From G965220825 sp965220825 (GTDB lineage: Bacteria > Pseudomonadota > Alphaproteobacteria > UBA828), in NCBI GenBank assembly GCA_965220825.1, contig OZ244839.1, positions 1,612,001-1,676,000 on the forward strand: a DNA stretch of 64,000 nt, read 5' to 3'. Below, in pieces: positions 8,737-19,721 of the stretch. Every line of letters starts with the position of its first letter. Within the stretch, counting starts at the first letter, position 1. A model generated the notes under the pieces. That model was given only the letters and a program-made list of their open reading frames with translations, was not told where the DNA came from and ran no database searches. A program made the position numbers and the translations under genes.

Positions 8737-10568
8737 TCCACGGTGACGGACTTGGCGAGGTTGCGCGGCTGGTCGACGTCCGTCCCCTTCAGCACGGCGA
8801 CATGGTAGGCGATGAGCTGCACCGGGATGGCATAGAGGATCGGCGCGACGAAGGGGTCCACCGGGGGCATCTCGATGGAAGTGTCGGCCTGCGCGCACAA
8901 GGAACCGCCGCCCTCCCCGATGACCACCGTATGGGCTCCCCTGGCGGCGGCCTCCTGCAGGTTGGACGCCGTCTTCTCCAGAAGCTCGCCCGGCGGGGCG
9001 ACCACGATCACCGGCGTCCCCTTGTCGATCAATGCGATGGGGCCGTGCTTGAGCTCGCCGGCGGCGAAGCCCTCCGCGTGAATGTAAGAGATCTCCTTGA
9101 GCTTGAGCGCCCCTTCCATGGCGATCGCATGGCCGGTGCCGCGCCCGATATAGAGCACCGTCCGCGAATCGCGCAGGGTCTCGGCGAGCGACAGGATCGC
9201 CTCGCTCCGCTCGAGGGCTTCGACCGCCAGCGCCGAAACATGGACGAGTGCCGCGGCGAGGCGCTCCTCCTCCGCGCGGTCTATGGCGCCCCGGGCGCGG
9301 GCCAGCGCGATCGCGAAACAGGCGAGTGTCGCGAGCTGGGTGGTGAACGCCTTGGTCGATGCCACGCCGATCTCGATCCCGGCATGGGTCGGGAGCAGGG
9401 CGTCGGCCTCCCGCGCCATGGTGCTTTCGGCCACATTGACGACCGCCCCCACGGGAAGGCCGGCCGCCTTGGCGAAGCGCATGGCCGCAAGGGTGTCGGC
9501 GGTCTCGCCGGACTGGGAGACGAACAGCGCGATTCCCGCAGGATCGAGCGGCGGCGCCCGGTAGCGGAACTCCGACGCCATATCGATCTCCACCGGGATG
9601 CGGGCAACGCGCTCCAGCCAGTGGCGCGCGACCAGGCCCGCATAATAGGAAGTACCGCAGGCGACGATCGTTACCTTCGAAACCGCCTCCAGCCTGCGCG
9701 GCAGCGCGGGCAGCCGGACCTCCCCCGCCGCCTGGTTGCAATAGGTGTTGAGCGTGTCGCCGATGGCGGCGGGCTGTTCGTGGATCTCCTTCAGCATGTA
9801 ATGGCGGTAATTGCCCTTGCCGATCATGGCGCCGTCATGGCCGCTCAGCCCGGCGGCGCGATGGACCGGCCGGCCCGCCGAATCCCGCACCGAAATCGCA
9901 CAGGGCCCTCCCTCCGCCGGACGGCGCAGGACCACCCAGTCGCCCTCCTCCAGATAGCTGATCCGGCGCGTAAAGGGCGCCATGGCGAGGGCGTCGGAAG
10001 CGAGATAGGCGGCTTCCTCTCCATGGCCGACCGCGAGCGGCGAGCCGCGCCGCGCGCCGATGAGCAGATCGCCGAACCCGGCGAAAAGGATCGCCAGCGC
10101 GAAGGCGCCCTCGAGGCGCTCGAGCGCGCGGGCGGTTGCGGCCTCCGGGTCCAGGCCCCGCTCCATGTGAAGGTCGATCAGGTGGGGGACGACCTCCGTA
10201 TCGGTGTCGGTCGCCAGTGTGCGCCCTTCGGCCTCGATCTCCGCCCGGAGCGGCAGAAAGTTCTCGATAATGCCGTTATGCACCACCGCCACGCGGCCCG
10301 CCGCATGGGGATGGGCGTTGGTCTCGCTGGGCTCGCCATGCGTGGCCCAGCGCGTGTGGCCCACTCCCACGGAGCCGGTCACGGGCCGGCGCTGCACGAG
10401 CGCCTCCAATGCGCGGAGCTTCCCCTCCGCCCGGCGAAGGTCGACCGCGCCGTTGGTCACGGTCGCGAGCCCGGCGGAATCATAGCCCCGATATTCGAGC
10501 CGCCGGAGCCCGTCCAGGATCTGCGGCGCCGCCTCGCCGGGGCCGATGACTCCGATGATCCCGCACAT
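8733..10568 (-). CDS. glmS: Glutamine--fructose-6-phosphate aminotransferase (isomerizing)
   Basis: A 611-residue cytoplasmic enzyme that makes glucosamine 6-phosphate from fructose 6-phosphate and glutamine, the first step of UDP-GlcNAc synthesis for peptidoglycan and LPS. It begins MCGIIGVIG, giving the Cys nucleophile of the class II glutaminase domain (residues 2 to about 220), followed by two SIS sugar-isomerase domains (VACGTSYYAG, SQSGETADTLAAM, GRGTGHAIAMEGALKLKE) and ends with the conserved DQPRNLAKSVTVE. It follows glmU by 26 bases, and its TGA overlaps the start of the acyl-CoA dehydrogenase, an unusual coupling. Full length for the family. No glmS ribozyme is expected or seen. Confidence 0.97.
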   Translation of the reverse strand: MCGIIGVIGPGEAAPQILDGLRRLEYRGYDSAGLATVTNGAVDLRRAEGKLRALEALVQRRPVTGSVGVGHTRWATHGEPSETNAHPHAAGRVAVVHNGIIENFLPLRAEIEAEGRTLATDTDTEVVPHLIDLHMERGLDPEAATARALERLEGAFALAILFAGFGDLLIGARRGSPLAVGHGEEAAYLASDALAMAPFTRRISYLEEGDWVVLRRPAEGGPCAISVRDSAGRPVHRAAGLSGHDGAMIGKGNYRHYMLKEIHEQPAAIGDTLNTYCNQAAGEVRLPALPRRLEAVSKVTIVACGTSYYAGLVARHWLERVARIPVEIDMASEFRYRAPPLDPAGIALFVSQSGETADTLAAMRFAKAAGLPVGAVVNVAESTMAREADALLPTHAGIEIGVASTKAFTTQLATLACFAIALARARGAIDRAEEERLAAALVHVSALAVEALERSEAILSLAETLRDSRTVLYIGRGTGHAIAMEGALKLKEISYIHAEGFAAGELKHGPIALIDKGTPVIVVAPPGELLEKTASNLQEAAARGAHTVVIGEGGGSLCAQADTSIEMPPVDPFVAPILYAIPVQLIAYHVAVLKGTDVDQPRNLAKSVTVE

Positions 10569-10594
10569 GGTCCGAGCGCCCCGGCGGTGCCCGC

Positions 10595-11938
10595 CTAGCC
10601 GGCGCTCCGGCGGGCGCGCCGCCGTTTCGCCGCGCCCTTGCGCTGAGCCTGGTCCCCGCGTGCGACGGCGACGGCGTCCGCCTCCACATCTTCGGTGATC
10701 GTACTCCCCGCGCCCACCAAGGCACCGGCGCCGATGGCGACCGGCGCCACCAGGGACGCATTGGAGCCGATGAACGCGCCGGCGCCGATCTCCGTACGCG
10801 ACTTGGCATAGCCGTCATAGTTGCAGGTGATGACCCCGGCGCCGATATTGGCGCCCTCCCCCACGGTCGCATCGCCCACATAGCTGAGGTGGCTGATCTT
10901 CGCACCGGGCTCGACCGCCGCATTCTTCAGCTCGACGAAATTGCCGACCCGCGCGCCCTCCCCGACATCGCTTGCCGGTCGCAGGCGCGCGAACGGGCCC
11001 ACGACGGCGCCCCGGCGCACCCGCACGCCCTCGAGATGGCTGAACGCACGAATCTCCACATCGTCTTCGATGACGACGCCGGGGCCCAAGGCGACGCATG
11101 GCCCCACGGCGACATCCGCGCCGATCCGCGTATCGAAGCTGAGCCAGACCGTCGCCGGATCGGCAAGCGTCGCGCCGCCCGCCATGGCATGCGCACGGAG
11201 CCTCTGCTGGACGACGCCCTCGGCTACCGCAAGCTGCGCGCGATCATTGACCCCGAGACACTCCTCGGCGGGCGCCTCGACCACGGCGCAGACGCCGCCT
11301 TGGGAAGCGATGACGGCGGGAAGGTCGCTCAGATAGTATTCGCCACGGGCATTGTCGTTGCCTATGCGATCCAGCAGGTCGAAGAGCCTCGGCCCCTCCA
11401 CTACCATGGGGCCGGCGTTGCAGAGGCCGTCCGCCCCGCCCGCATCCTCCCGCTCCCCCGCCTCGACGATGCGGAGAAGCCGGCCCTCGGAATCCAGCAC
11501 CAGGCGGCCATATCCGGCGGGATCGGGGGGGCGGAAGGCGAGAACCGCGGCCGGTGCACCCGCCGTCTCCTGCCGCGCGCGCACGAGCCGTACGAGGGTC
11601 TCGCCCTGCAGCAGCGGCGTATCCACATAGACCACCAGCACGTCGCCCTCGAACCCCTCCAGCAGCCGGCGGCAGGCCGCGACCGCATGAGCCGTGCCGT
11701 CCCGGGGCTCCTGCAGGACCCGTTCCACCGTGGACGCCGCGCCGCCGGTGCCCTCCAGGGCGGCCTCGAACTCCGGGCCCGTCACCAGGATCGTGCGCAC
11801 GGGCGAGAGCGCCGCGACGTTCGCCAGGACATGGTCGATCATCGGGCGTCCCGCGAGGGGATGGAGCGCCTTCGGCAGGCGCGACTTCATGCGCGTGCTC
11901 CTGCCCGCCGCGAGCACGACACAAGCTGTTCGATTCAT
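10595..11938 (-). CDS. glmU: Bifunctional UDP-N-acetylglucosamine pyrophosphorylase / glucosamine-1-phosphate N-acetyltransferase
   Basis: A 447-residue enzyme making UDP-GlcNAc. The N-terminal nucleotidyltransferase half carries LAAGRSTRMKSRLPKALHPL (residues 10-29) with the conserved Arg and Lys; the C-terminal half is a left-handed beta helix of hexapeptide repeats with the acetyltransferase motifs NFVELKNA, HLSYVGDATVG and NIGAGVITCNYDG. The last 15 residues are Lys/Arg/Ala-rich and variable in the family. It is the first gene of the minus-strand glmU-glmS operon and is divergent from gph; an inverted repeat (GGCCTTG-T-CAAGGCC, 12002-12016) lies between the two starts. Confidence 0.97.
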   Translation of the reverse strand: MNRTACVVLAAGRSTRMKSRLPKALHPLAGRPMIDHVLANVAALSPVRTILVTGPEFEAALEGTGGAASTVERVLQEPRDGTAHAVAACRRLLEGFEGDVLVVYVDTPLLQGETLVRLVRARQETAGAPAAVLAFRPPDPAGYGRLVLDSEGRLLRIVEAGEREDAGGADGLCNAGPMVVEGPRLFDLLDRIGNDNARGEYYLSDLPAVIASQGGVCAVVEAPAEECLGVNDRAQLAVAEGVVQQRLRAHAMAGGATLADPATVWLSFDTRIGADVAVGPCVALGPGVVIEDDVEIRAFSHLEGVRVRRGAVVGPFARLRPASDVGEGARVGNFVELKNAAVEPGAKISHLSYVGDATVGEGANIGAGVITCNYDGYAKSRTEIGAGAFIGSNASLVAPVAIGAGALVGAGSTITEDVEADAVAVARGDQAQRKGAAKRRRARRSAG

Positions 11939-12041
11939 CGAGCGCCCGGTTCCGGATCGGTGATTCGCCGGATCATATCACGACGTCCCGCGCCGAGCGC
12001 CGGCCTTGTCAAGGCCACGCCCCACCCGCTAAACCGGCGGC

Positions 12042-12743
12042 ATGGGACGACATGTCGATGCGCTGCTGCTCGACTTCGACGGGACGCTCGCCGACACGGC
12101 GCCCGACGTGATCGAGGCGCTCAACCGGGTGCTGGACGATATGGGCCGGGAGCGGGTGGAATTCGCGCGCTTCCGCCAGCATTCCGGCGCGGGCGCCAAG
12201 CGGCTCGTCCTGCACACCTTCGCCGTGCGCGGGGAACCGCTCGACGACGATACGGCGAGGCCGCTGGTCCGCCGTTTGCTCGCCCACTATGACGCGATCC
12301 AGACCGACCGCGCCTGCCCCTTCCCCCATGTGGTCGAGACGCTCGAGATGCTCCGATCCGCCGGGGTGGCACTCGCCGTCTGCACCAACAGGGGTGATGC
12401 GTCGACCCGCGCCCTGCTCGCCCATTTCGGGATCGACCACCTCTTCGGCGCGATCCTGGCGGGCGACCGAGTCACCCAAATGAAGCCCCATCCCGACCAT
12501 CTCCACGAAGCCCTTGCCGCGCTCGGCGTCGGCCTGGAGCGCGCCGTCATGGTGGGGGACAGCAGCGCCGACATCGACGCCGCGCGGAGCGCCGGCCTTC
12601 CCGCCATCGCCGCGGCCTATGGCTACAGCCCCGTGCCGGCGTCCACGCTCGGCGCCGATGCCGTCATCGACTGCTTCTCCCAGATCCCCGACACCGTCGG
12701 GCGGCTCTTCCAAGCGGGCGCCGCACCCCGCCCGCGGAGCTGA
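12042..12743 (+). CDS. gph: HAD-family phosphatase, probable phosphoglycolate phosphatase
   Basis: A 233-residue HAD hydrolase. Motif I is LLLDFDGTLADT (nucleophile Asp in residues 8-19), motif II the Thr in AVCTNRGD, motif III the Lys in TQMKPHPDHL, and motif IV VMVGDSSADIDAA. This is the PGP/CbbY-like arrangement, and the alphaproteobacterial Gph pattern (CTNRGD and MKPHPD) favours 2-phosphoglycolate, which arises from DNA repair or photorespiration-like chemistry. It is divergently arranged with glmU. Other small sugar phosphates cannot be excluded. Confidence 0.85.
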   Translation: MGRHVDALLLDFDGTLADTAPDVIEALNRVLDDMGRERVEFARFRQHSGAGAKRLVLHTFAVRGEPLDDDTARPLVRRLLAHYDAIQTDRACPFPHVVETLEMLRSAGVALAVCTNRGDASTRALLAHFGIDHLFGAILAGDRVTQMKPHPDHLHEALAALGVGLERAVMVGDSSADIDAARSAGLPAIAAAYGYSPVPASTLGADAVIDCFSQIPDTVGRLFQAGAAPRPRS

Positions 12744-12772
12744 TAAGGCCTGCCTTCGGGCGGCGGCAGACC

Positions 12773-13537
12773 TCAGCCGTCCGGGGTTCGGCGGCACGCG
12801 GTGGGGCGGAAGCCCGCGGTGGGCACGGGCTCGGCCAGCGGAACGACGACCCGCCGCCGCCGTCTGGCGGCCGCGGGGCGCGCTTCATGCACCGTCTTGC
12901 CCGCCTCCACATAGACCAGCCCGCCGAAGGGGCGCCCCAGATGGCGGCCCAGCCGCTGCCAGAGCGCCACCGTGCGCAGAACCAGGCGATGCCCGATGGG
13001 CGGGAAGAAGAGCATGGCCCCGTGGCGGACGGGCTCGAAGCGGTGCTCCCGCAGCAGGCGCGCGAGCTGGGACGCGCTGAACGGATAGCCATGGCCGAAG
13101 GGCGTTGCCTCGGCGCGCGCCCATAGGCCGTGGCGGTTCGGCGCCAGCACCAGCAGCCGCCCGTCCGGCCGCATGACCCGCCAGACCTCCGCCAGCATGG
13201 CGCGGCGCTGCTCGCTGAACTCGAGACCGTGGACGATGAGGATGCGGTCCATCGACGAATCGGGAAGGGGCAGCGCGGCGCCATCGGCGAGGGCGATCCG
13301 CCGGGGGCCGCTTTCGGGCCAGACCGTCCCCTCCTGCTCCATCGGCAGAAGGGCGAAGACGCGCTCCGCCTCGCCCACATAGGCGCCGAGAAAGGGGATC
13401 GCATAGCCGAGCCCCAGCACGGCCTCGCCGCCCGTGTCGGGCCAGAGGCCGCGGATCTGCCGCCCGACGGTCCGGCGCACGATCCGACCGAGTCCGGTCA
13501 GGTAGAACGCATTGAGGTCCGTGACATCCTGATACAT
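12773..13537 (-). CDS. Class I SAM-dependent methyltransferase
   Basis: A 254-residue protein with a Rossmann-type methyltransferase core: VLGLGYAIPFLGAY is the (weak) glycine-rich SAM motif, ADGAALPLPDSSMDRILIVHGLEF gives the acidic loop and post-motif II, and EVWRVMRPDGRLLVLAPNRHGLWAR matches motif III and its continuation, as in UbiE/Coq5-like and SAM-dependent methyltransferase_11 proteins. The last 40 residues are Arg/Ala/Pro-rich. It is convergent with gph and sits alone, 56 bases from glnS. The substrate is not predictable; proteins of this pattern commonly neighbour hydroxyacylglutathione hydrolase in alphaproteobacteria, but that gene is not here. Confidence 0.8.
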   Translation of the reverse strand: MYQDVTDLNAFYLTGLGRIVRRTVGRQIRGLWPDTGGEAVLGLGYAIPFLGAYVGEAERVFALLPMEQEGTVWPESGPRRIALADGAALPLPDSSMDRILIVHGLEFSEQRRAMLAEVWRVMRPDGRLLVLAPNRHGLWARAEATPFGHGYPFSASQLARLLREHRFEPVRHGAMLFFPPIGHRLVLRTVALWQRLGRHLGRPFGGLVYVEAGKTVHEARPAAARRRRRVVVPLAEPVPTAGFRPTACRRTPDG

Positions 13538-13593
13538 GGGTACGCATCGTTGCCGCGCGGCCCGGCCCCGGACGATGGGCCGCGCACCGGAGT

Positions 13594-15332
<1,739 letters not shown>

Positions 15333-15336
<4 letters not shown>

Positions 15337-16370
15337 TCTTCGCGGAACTGCGGCATGACTTCCTTCGCGAAAAGCTCGACGGAAGCCATGGCGTCTTCGC
15401 CCGAAATGCCGGGCATGTGCATCCAGCAGATCATTTCGCTCGGGTTGACCGCGGCGCGATAGTCCTGGATGCGCCCTATGGCGAAATCGGGATCGCCGAT
15501 GATGTAGCGGTGCTTGAAGGTCTCGAACGCGACATCGGCGGAATCCTCGATGACGCTCCCGTCGTCGCGCCTGAGCACCCGGTCGCCGGCGGCGGACGCC
15601 GCGCCATAGAGCTCGCGGTAGAGGTAATTCACCGCCGGTGCGGCTTTCTCCTCCGCCTTGCTTGCGGTCTCGGCGACGAAGACCTGGCGGATGATGGGCC
15701 GCTCCGGGATCGCCCATCCGGCCTCGGCCGCGGCGGCCTCATAGGGCGCGTAGTGCGCCTCGAGCTCGGCGAGCCCGTGGCGGGGAGACATGATCTGGAC
15801 GCAGCGCCGCGCCGCCGCACTGCGCAGCGAGCCCTTGGCCGAGACCCCGTACCAGATCGGCGGATGGGGGCGCTGCACCGGACGCGGCGTCACCTGGCAT
15901 TCGGGAACATGAAAGTAGCGGCCCTGGTGGGAGAAGGGCTCCCCGGTCCACGCTTTGGTCATCAGGTCGAGGGCTTCCTCGAAGCGGCCCACGCGCTCTT
16001 CCCGCGGCACGCCGTGAGCGGCGAACTCGCTGGAGACATAGCCGGGCGCGACACCGAACACGAACCGCCCGCCCGAAAGGTTGTCGATGACCGCCACGTC
16101 CTCGGCGAGCTTGAGCGGCGCATAGAGCGGCACCAGCAGGACGGCGGTCCCGATCCGCATGCGCTCGGTCGCAGCGGCCGCGCCCGCCATGGAGATCAGC
16201 GGACTCGGGCAGAAATCGTCCTTCTGCACATGGTGGGACGCCTGGAACGCCGAGACATAGCCGAGCTCCTCCGCCCGCGGGAGGCAGCGCAGCATGTCCC
16301 GGTAGGGCGCGTGGCTCGCGATGCCGCTCCCCGGCGGCGTCTGGTGCGCGAAAAAAAGGCCGAACTTCAT
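15333..16370 (-). CDS. LLM class flavin-dependent oxidoreductase (luciferase-like monooxygenase)
   Basis: A 345-residue TIM-barrel flavoenzyme of the bacterial luciferase superfamily, using reduced FMN/F420 to oxygenate or reduce small organics. It begins MKFGLFFAHQTPP; family landmarks are AEELGYVSAFQASHHV, RIGTAVLLVPLYAPLKLAEDVAVID and LSGGRFVFGVAPGY. The start at 16370 is the only one giving this N-terminus. The TGA overlaps the glnS ATG. Its substrate is unknown; the neighbours upstream (SDR, PPOX-like, hydantoinase B) suggest a catabolic run rather than a link with translation. Confidence 0.9.
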
Positions 16371-16450
16371 GGAACCGTTCCTGCGATGGCAACGAGGCGG
16401 GAGGCCATTTTCGCCCCCTCCCGCGCTTGCGGCAAACGGCGCGCGGCGCC

Positions 16451-17197
16451 TCAGGCGAAGGCGGTCGGCGCCACGCCGGCGAGCCAGCCGTCGTCTACCG
16501 CGATGGTGTGACCGTGGATATGGGCGGCGTCGTCGGAGCAGAGGAAGAGAACCGCGGCGGCGACGGCATCCGGCTCCATATAGCCGGTCCGGGACGGCAG
16601 CATGCGCTTGACGCCTTCCACGAAGGCGTCGTCCCGCCAGAGATGCTCGGTCATCTGCGTCCGGATGAATCCGGGGGCCACGGCGTTGACGTTTATGCCG
16701 TCGGGCGCGAGCTCCACGGCGAGCGAGCGCGTGAGGTTGAGCACCCCGCCCTTGGCCGCGCAATAGGCGTGAACGCCGGAGAACCCGTCGCTGCCGGCGA
16801 TGGAGGTGAGGTTGACGATCCGCCCGCCGCCCCGTCTTCGCATCTGGGGCGCCACCGCCTGGGTCAGGAAGAACACGCCCTTGAGGTTGATATCGAGGTT
16901 GCGATCCCAGTTCTCTTCGCTGGTCTCGTCGAACGGCTCGCCTTCGAAGACGCCGACGCAATTGACCAGAATGTCGATATCGCCGAGGTCCGCAGCGACA
17001 TCGGCGGCAAGGCGGCGGCACTCCGGGACCTTGCCGAGGTCGGCGCGATACATCCGCGCACCCGCCGCGGGCGCCGGGCCCTCCACCGCGTCCGCGAGCG
17101 CGAGCACGGCCCCGTCCGCCGCGAAACGCTCCGCCGTCTTGCGCCCGATCCCGCCGAGCGCGCCGGTGATCAGCGCCCGCTTGCCCTCGAGTTTCAT
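16451..17197 (-). CDS. SDR family oxidoreductase
   Basis: A 248-residue short-chain dehydrogenase/reductase. It has the cofactor motif TGALGGIG (residues 11-18), the NNAG-equivalent VNCVG, the catalytic Ser in NLTSIAG and YCAAK as the YxxxK pair, and the C-terminal HIHGHTIAVDDGWL. The Asp in ALADAVEG at the end of beta strand 2 favours NAD(H). It is 80 bases upstream of the LLM oxidoreductase and 32 bases downstream of the PPOX-like gene on the same strand. The substrate is unknown. Confidence 0.9.
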   Translation of the reverse strand: MKLEGKRALITGALGGIGRKTAERFAADGAVLALADAVEGPAPAAGARMYRADLGKVPECRRLAADVAADLGDIDILVNCVGVFEGEPFDETSEENWDRNLDINLKGVFFLTQAVAPQMRRRGGGRIVNLTSIAGSDGFSGVHAYCAAKGGVLNLTRSLAVELAPDGINVNAVAPGFIRTQMTEHLWRDDAFVEGVKRMLPSRTGYMEPDAVAAAVLFLCSDDAAHIHGHTIAVDDGWLAGVAPTAFA

Positions 17198-17229
17198 CTC
17201 GTCCCTCCTTCGCGGCCCGCGGCCGCGGG

Positions 17230-17622
17230 CTATTCCATCAGCCCAACCTTCTCGGGCGCGATCTTCACGATCACCCGCTGCTCGCCGGGCTGGCGGAACG
17301 GGTAGCTCTCCACCCCCATATACTTCTTGGCCATGGCATCGATATGGGCGTCCGCGCCATCATGTTCCATGGCGACGACGCGGCCGCGGATCATGGCCTG
17401 CTTGTAGGGATTCTCATGATCGATGACGGCGACGGCGACGCGGGAATCCCGGCGCATGTTGCGGGGTTTCACACGGCCTTCGGCGGTGTTGAAGATGACG
17501 TGCCGTCCGTCGGTGTCCACCCAGACCACGGTCGCCTGGGGGGCGCCGTCGGCCATCAGGGTGGCGATGGTGGCGTAGTTCTTTCCTTCGAGCAGTCGTC
17601 TGGCCAGATCGGGCAGTTCCAT
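17230..17622 (-). CDS. PPOX/pyridoxamine 5'-phosphate oxidase-like flavin (or F420) protein
   Basis: A 130-residue split-barrel protein of the pyridoxamine-phosphate-oxidase-like superfamily. Characteristic stretches are NYATIATLMADGAPQATVVW, GRHVIFNTAEGRVKPRNMRRD and VAVAVIDHENPYKQAMIRGRV, as in the 'PPOX class F420-dependent' group. The ATG at 17622 is chosen because GAGGAGG lies seven bases upstream; the frame could also start at a TTG at 17643, which would overlap the hyuB stop. Which flavin is bound and which substrate is reduced are not visible. Confidence 0.85.
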   Translation of the reverse strand: MELPDLARRLLEGKNYATIATLMADGAPQATVVWVDTDGRHVIFNTAEGRVKPRNMRRDSRVAVAVIDHENPYKQAMIRGRVVAMEHDGADAHIDAMAKKYMGVESYPFRQPGEQRVIVKIAPEKVGLME

Positions 17623-17639
17623 CTCGTCCTCCTCGGGCT

Positions 17640-19394
17640 TCAAGGGGCGTCGCGCGGCGCGGAACGTCCGCTACCGGCGGCCCCGGCGCCCGCCGACCGG
17701 GCGCCTTCGTCATAGCCATAGTCCCGGCGCGCAGCCTGCGGCGTGAGCCAGCCTTCGCTCAGATCCTCCGCGATAAGCGCCGCATCGCGCTCCGCCGCGT
17801 CGCCATAGCCGCCGGCACCGGGCGCGATCAGCCGGATGCGGTCGCCGGGGCCGATCGTCGCATTGGCGAACTTGCTGGGCGAGGTCTTGCCGAAAGCCTC
17901 GGTGAAGGGCTGCCAGGAATCGCTTCCCGCGGCGCGGAAGAGCAGCGCGCCGGACGCGCCGGAACCCCCGCCCAGCAGGCCCCAGGGCCGCATCTTGTGC
18001 CGGTCGGACACGGAGCTCACGGTGATCTCCGTATCCATGCAGCAGAGGGTCTTCGCAAGCGCGTGGGCGCCCCGGAAGCGGCCGGGCCCGGCCGTATCGG
18101 GCTGCAGCGCATATTCCTCCACGCGCCAGGGATAGCGCACCTCGAACACCTCGACCGGCACCATCCGCGAATTGCCGTTGATGCAGTTGATGACCTCGTT
18201 GCCGTCCGCGAAGGACCGTCCGCCCCAGGCGGCGCAGGTGAAGTCGTAGCAGACCACATATTCGTCCGACCGCGGATCATGCGCGCCAAAGAGGAAATTG
18301 CTGTGGGTGCCCGCGTCGGTCGCGAAGGCGCGTTCGGGCACGCAGGCGGAGAGGGCGGCGATGACGGTGTAGGCGATGCGGATATGAGTCTCGGTGTTGC
18401 CGCCCACGCAGGTCGCCGGAAAGTCCGCGTTCACCACCGATCCGCCGGGGGCGACGATCTTGATCGGGCGGAAGCAGCCCGAGTTCTTGGGGATCGACGG
18501 GTCCGTGAGGTGCAGGATCGCGTTGTAGGCCGAAGACCAGGCCACCGAGAGCACGGCGTTGATGGGCCCCCGGGCCTGCGGGTCCGACCCGCCGTAATCC
18601 ACCACCACCTCGTCCCCCTGGACGTGGACGTCGGCATGGATCTTGTACGGGCGGTCCTCGATCCCGTCGTCCTCCATATAGTCCTCGAAGCTGTAAACCC
18701 CGTCGCGGAAGCTCTGGAGCTCGGCGCGCATCCGGGCCTCCGAATAGTTCATGAGGTCCTCCACGGTGCGTTCGAAGACCTCGGGCCCGTATTTGTCGAT
18801 CAGGGCGGAGAGCCTGGCCGCACCCACATCGACGGCGCCGATGAGAGCACGGAAATCGCCGTAGTTCTGGCGCGGCGTGCGGTAGTTCGCGAGCAGCAGC
18901 TTCCACACCTCGATCACGTCCTCGCCGCGTTCCTTGATCTTGATGGGCGGCACCCGCAGCCCCTCGTGGAAGATCTCGGTCGCCTCGCCCGCGAAGCCGC
19001 CCGGCACCATGCCGCCCACCTCCGCCACATGGCCGATGGCGACGGCGTAGCCATAGAGCGTGCCGTCGTGGAAGACCGGCTTGATGAAGGTGTGCTCCGG
19101 CGTGTGCATGCCGCCGCGATAGGGGTCGTTATGGAGGATGACGTCGCCCTCCTCCATCTCCTCGTGGGGGATCTCCATGGCGGAGGTCTGGAGGACGAGC
19201 GGCAGGCCGCCGATCTGGGAGGGATTGAACTCGGCGACGGCGATCATCTCCCCCTTGGTGTTGCCGAGCCCGCAGGTGAAGTCCATGCCCTCGTTGAAGA
19301 TCGTCGAATAGGACGTCTTCATCATGGTGATGCCCATCTCGCGGCAAATGGACACCATCGTCGAATCGACGATGTTCATGGTGACCATGTCCAT
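17640..19394 (-). CDS. hyuB: Hydantoinase B/oxoprolinase family protein
   Basis: A 584-residue subunit of the ATP-dependent N-methylhydantoinase / 5-oxoprolinase / acetone carboxylase family. Typical blocks are STIFNEGMDFTCGLGNTKGEMIA, HEEMEEGDVILHNDPYRGGMHTPEH (metal-site region) and GGNTETHIR. The ATG at 19394 has GGGGAGG upstream and matches the usual N-terminus. The partner A subunit (HyuA), normally adjacent, is not in this window, so either HyuA is encoded elsewhere or this is a stand-alone member. It heads a minus-strand run with the PPOX-like protein, SDR and LLM enzyme; a promoter candidate lies at 19585-19624. Confidence 0.9.
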   Translation of the reverse strand: MDMVTMNIVDSTMVSICREMGITMMKTSYSTIFNEGMDFTCGLGNTKGEMIAVAEFNPSQIGGLPLVLQTSAMEIPHEEMEEGDVILHNDPYRGGMHTPEHTFIKPVFHDGTLYGYAVAIGHVAEVGGMVPGGFAGEATEIFHEGLRVPPIKIKERGEDVIEVWKLLLANYRTPRQNYGDFRALIGAVDVGAARLSALIDKYGPEVFERTVEDLMNYSEARMRAELQSFRDGVYSFEDYMEDDGIEDRPYKIHADVHVQGDEVVVDYGGSDPQARGPINAVLSVAWSSAYNAILHLTDPSIPKNSGCFRPIKIVAPGGSVVNADFPATCVGGNTETHIRIAYTVIAALSACVPERAFATDAGTHSNFLFGAHDPRSDEYVVCYDFTCAAWGGRSFADGNEVINCINGNSRMVPVEVFEVRYPWRVEEYALQPDTAGPGRFRGAHALAKTLCCMDTEITVSSVSDRHKMRPWGLLGGGSGASGALLFRAAGSDSWQPFTEAFGKTSPSKFANATIGPGDRIRLIAPGAGGYGDAAERDAALIAEDLSEGWLTPQAARRDYGYDEGARSAGAGAAGSGRSAPRDAP

Positions 19395-19584
19395 GCCCGA
19401 TCCTCCCCACGCTTCTTTCCGCCGATGGTCGAAAGAGTGTCCCACACCGGACCCAACCACAAGAGCCACAAGGCGAAGCGGCGCGACAGCCCCTGTGGAT
19501 AACCCTGTGTACAGGTCGCCTCCCCGCCTTCGCCTGTCCGCCCACGCCGCGCGGGCGCACCGGCTTTCCGCCGCCCTGCATTGG

Positions 19585-19624
19585 ACAATATAAATATTGT
19601 ACTGGCGACTATACTATAATACAA
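19585..19624 (-). promoter_or_regulatory. Candidate promoter with overlapping palindromic operator upstream of hyuB
   Basis: Reading the minus strand, TTGTAT (19624-19619) and TACAAT (19601-19596) are separated by 17 bases, a good sigma-70 pair. The -10 overlaps a perfect inverted repeat ACAATAT-AA-ATATTGT (19585-19600), a typical operator position for a repressor. The island is strikingly A/T-rich in a GC-rich setting. The leader to hyuB would be about 195 bases. The rest of the 19395-19721 gap shows no gene. Confidence 0.45.
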
Positions 19625-19721
19625 ATTGTGCCTTATTTCTGAAACAAGAGCCTATGTTGAAGGGGATTTTCACTTGGCCGATGGATTTCATGCGGCGTGT
19701 GAATAACCCCTGCATCCGGGA

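Noticed and set aside
8733..9741. An acyl-CoA dehydrogenase extended N-terminally to 728 residues
   Set aside because: The extra 335 residues are glmS in a different frame; the real start overlaps the glmS stop.
12002..12016. TTGACA in the glmU-gph gap as a -35 element for glmU
   Set aside because: No -10 hexamer lies at 16-18 bases; the TTGACA is part of the inverted repeat GGCCTTG-T-CAAGGCC, so only a possible operator is noted.
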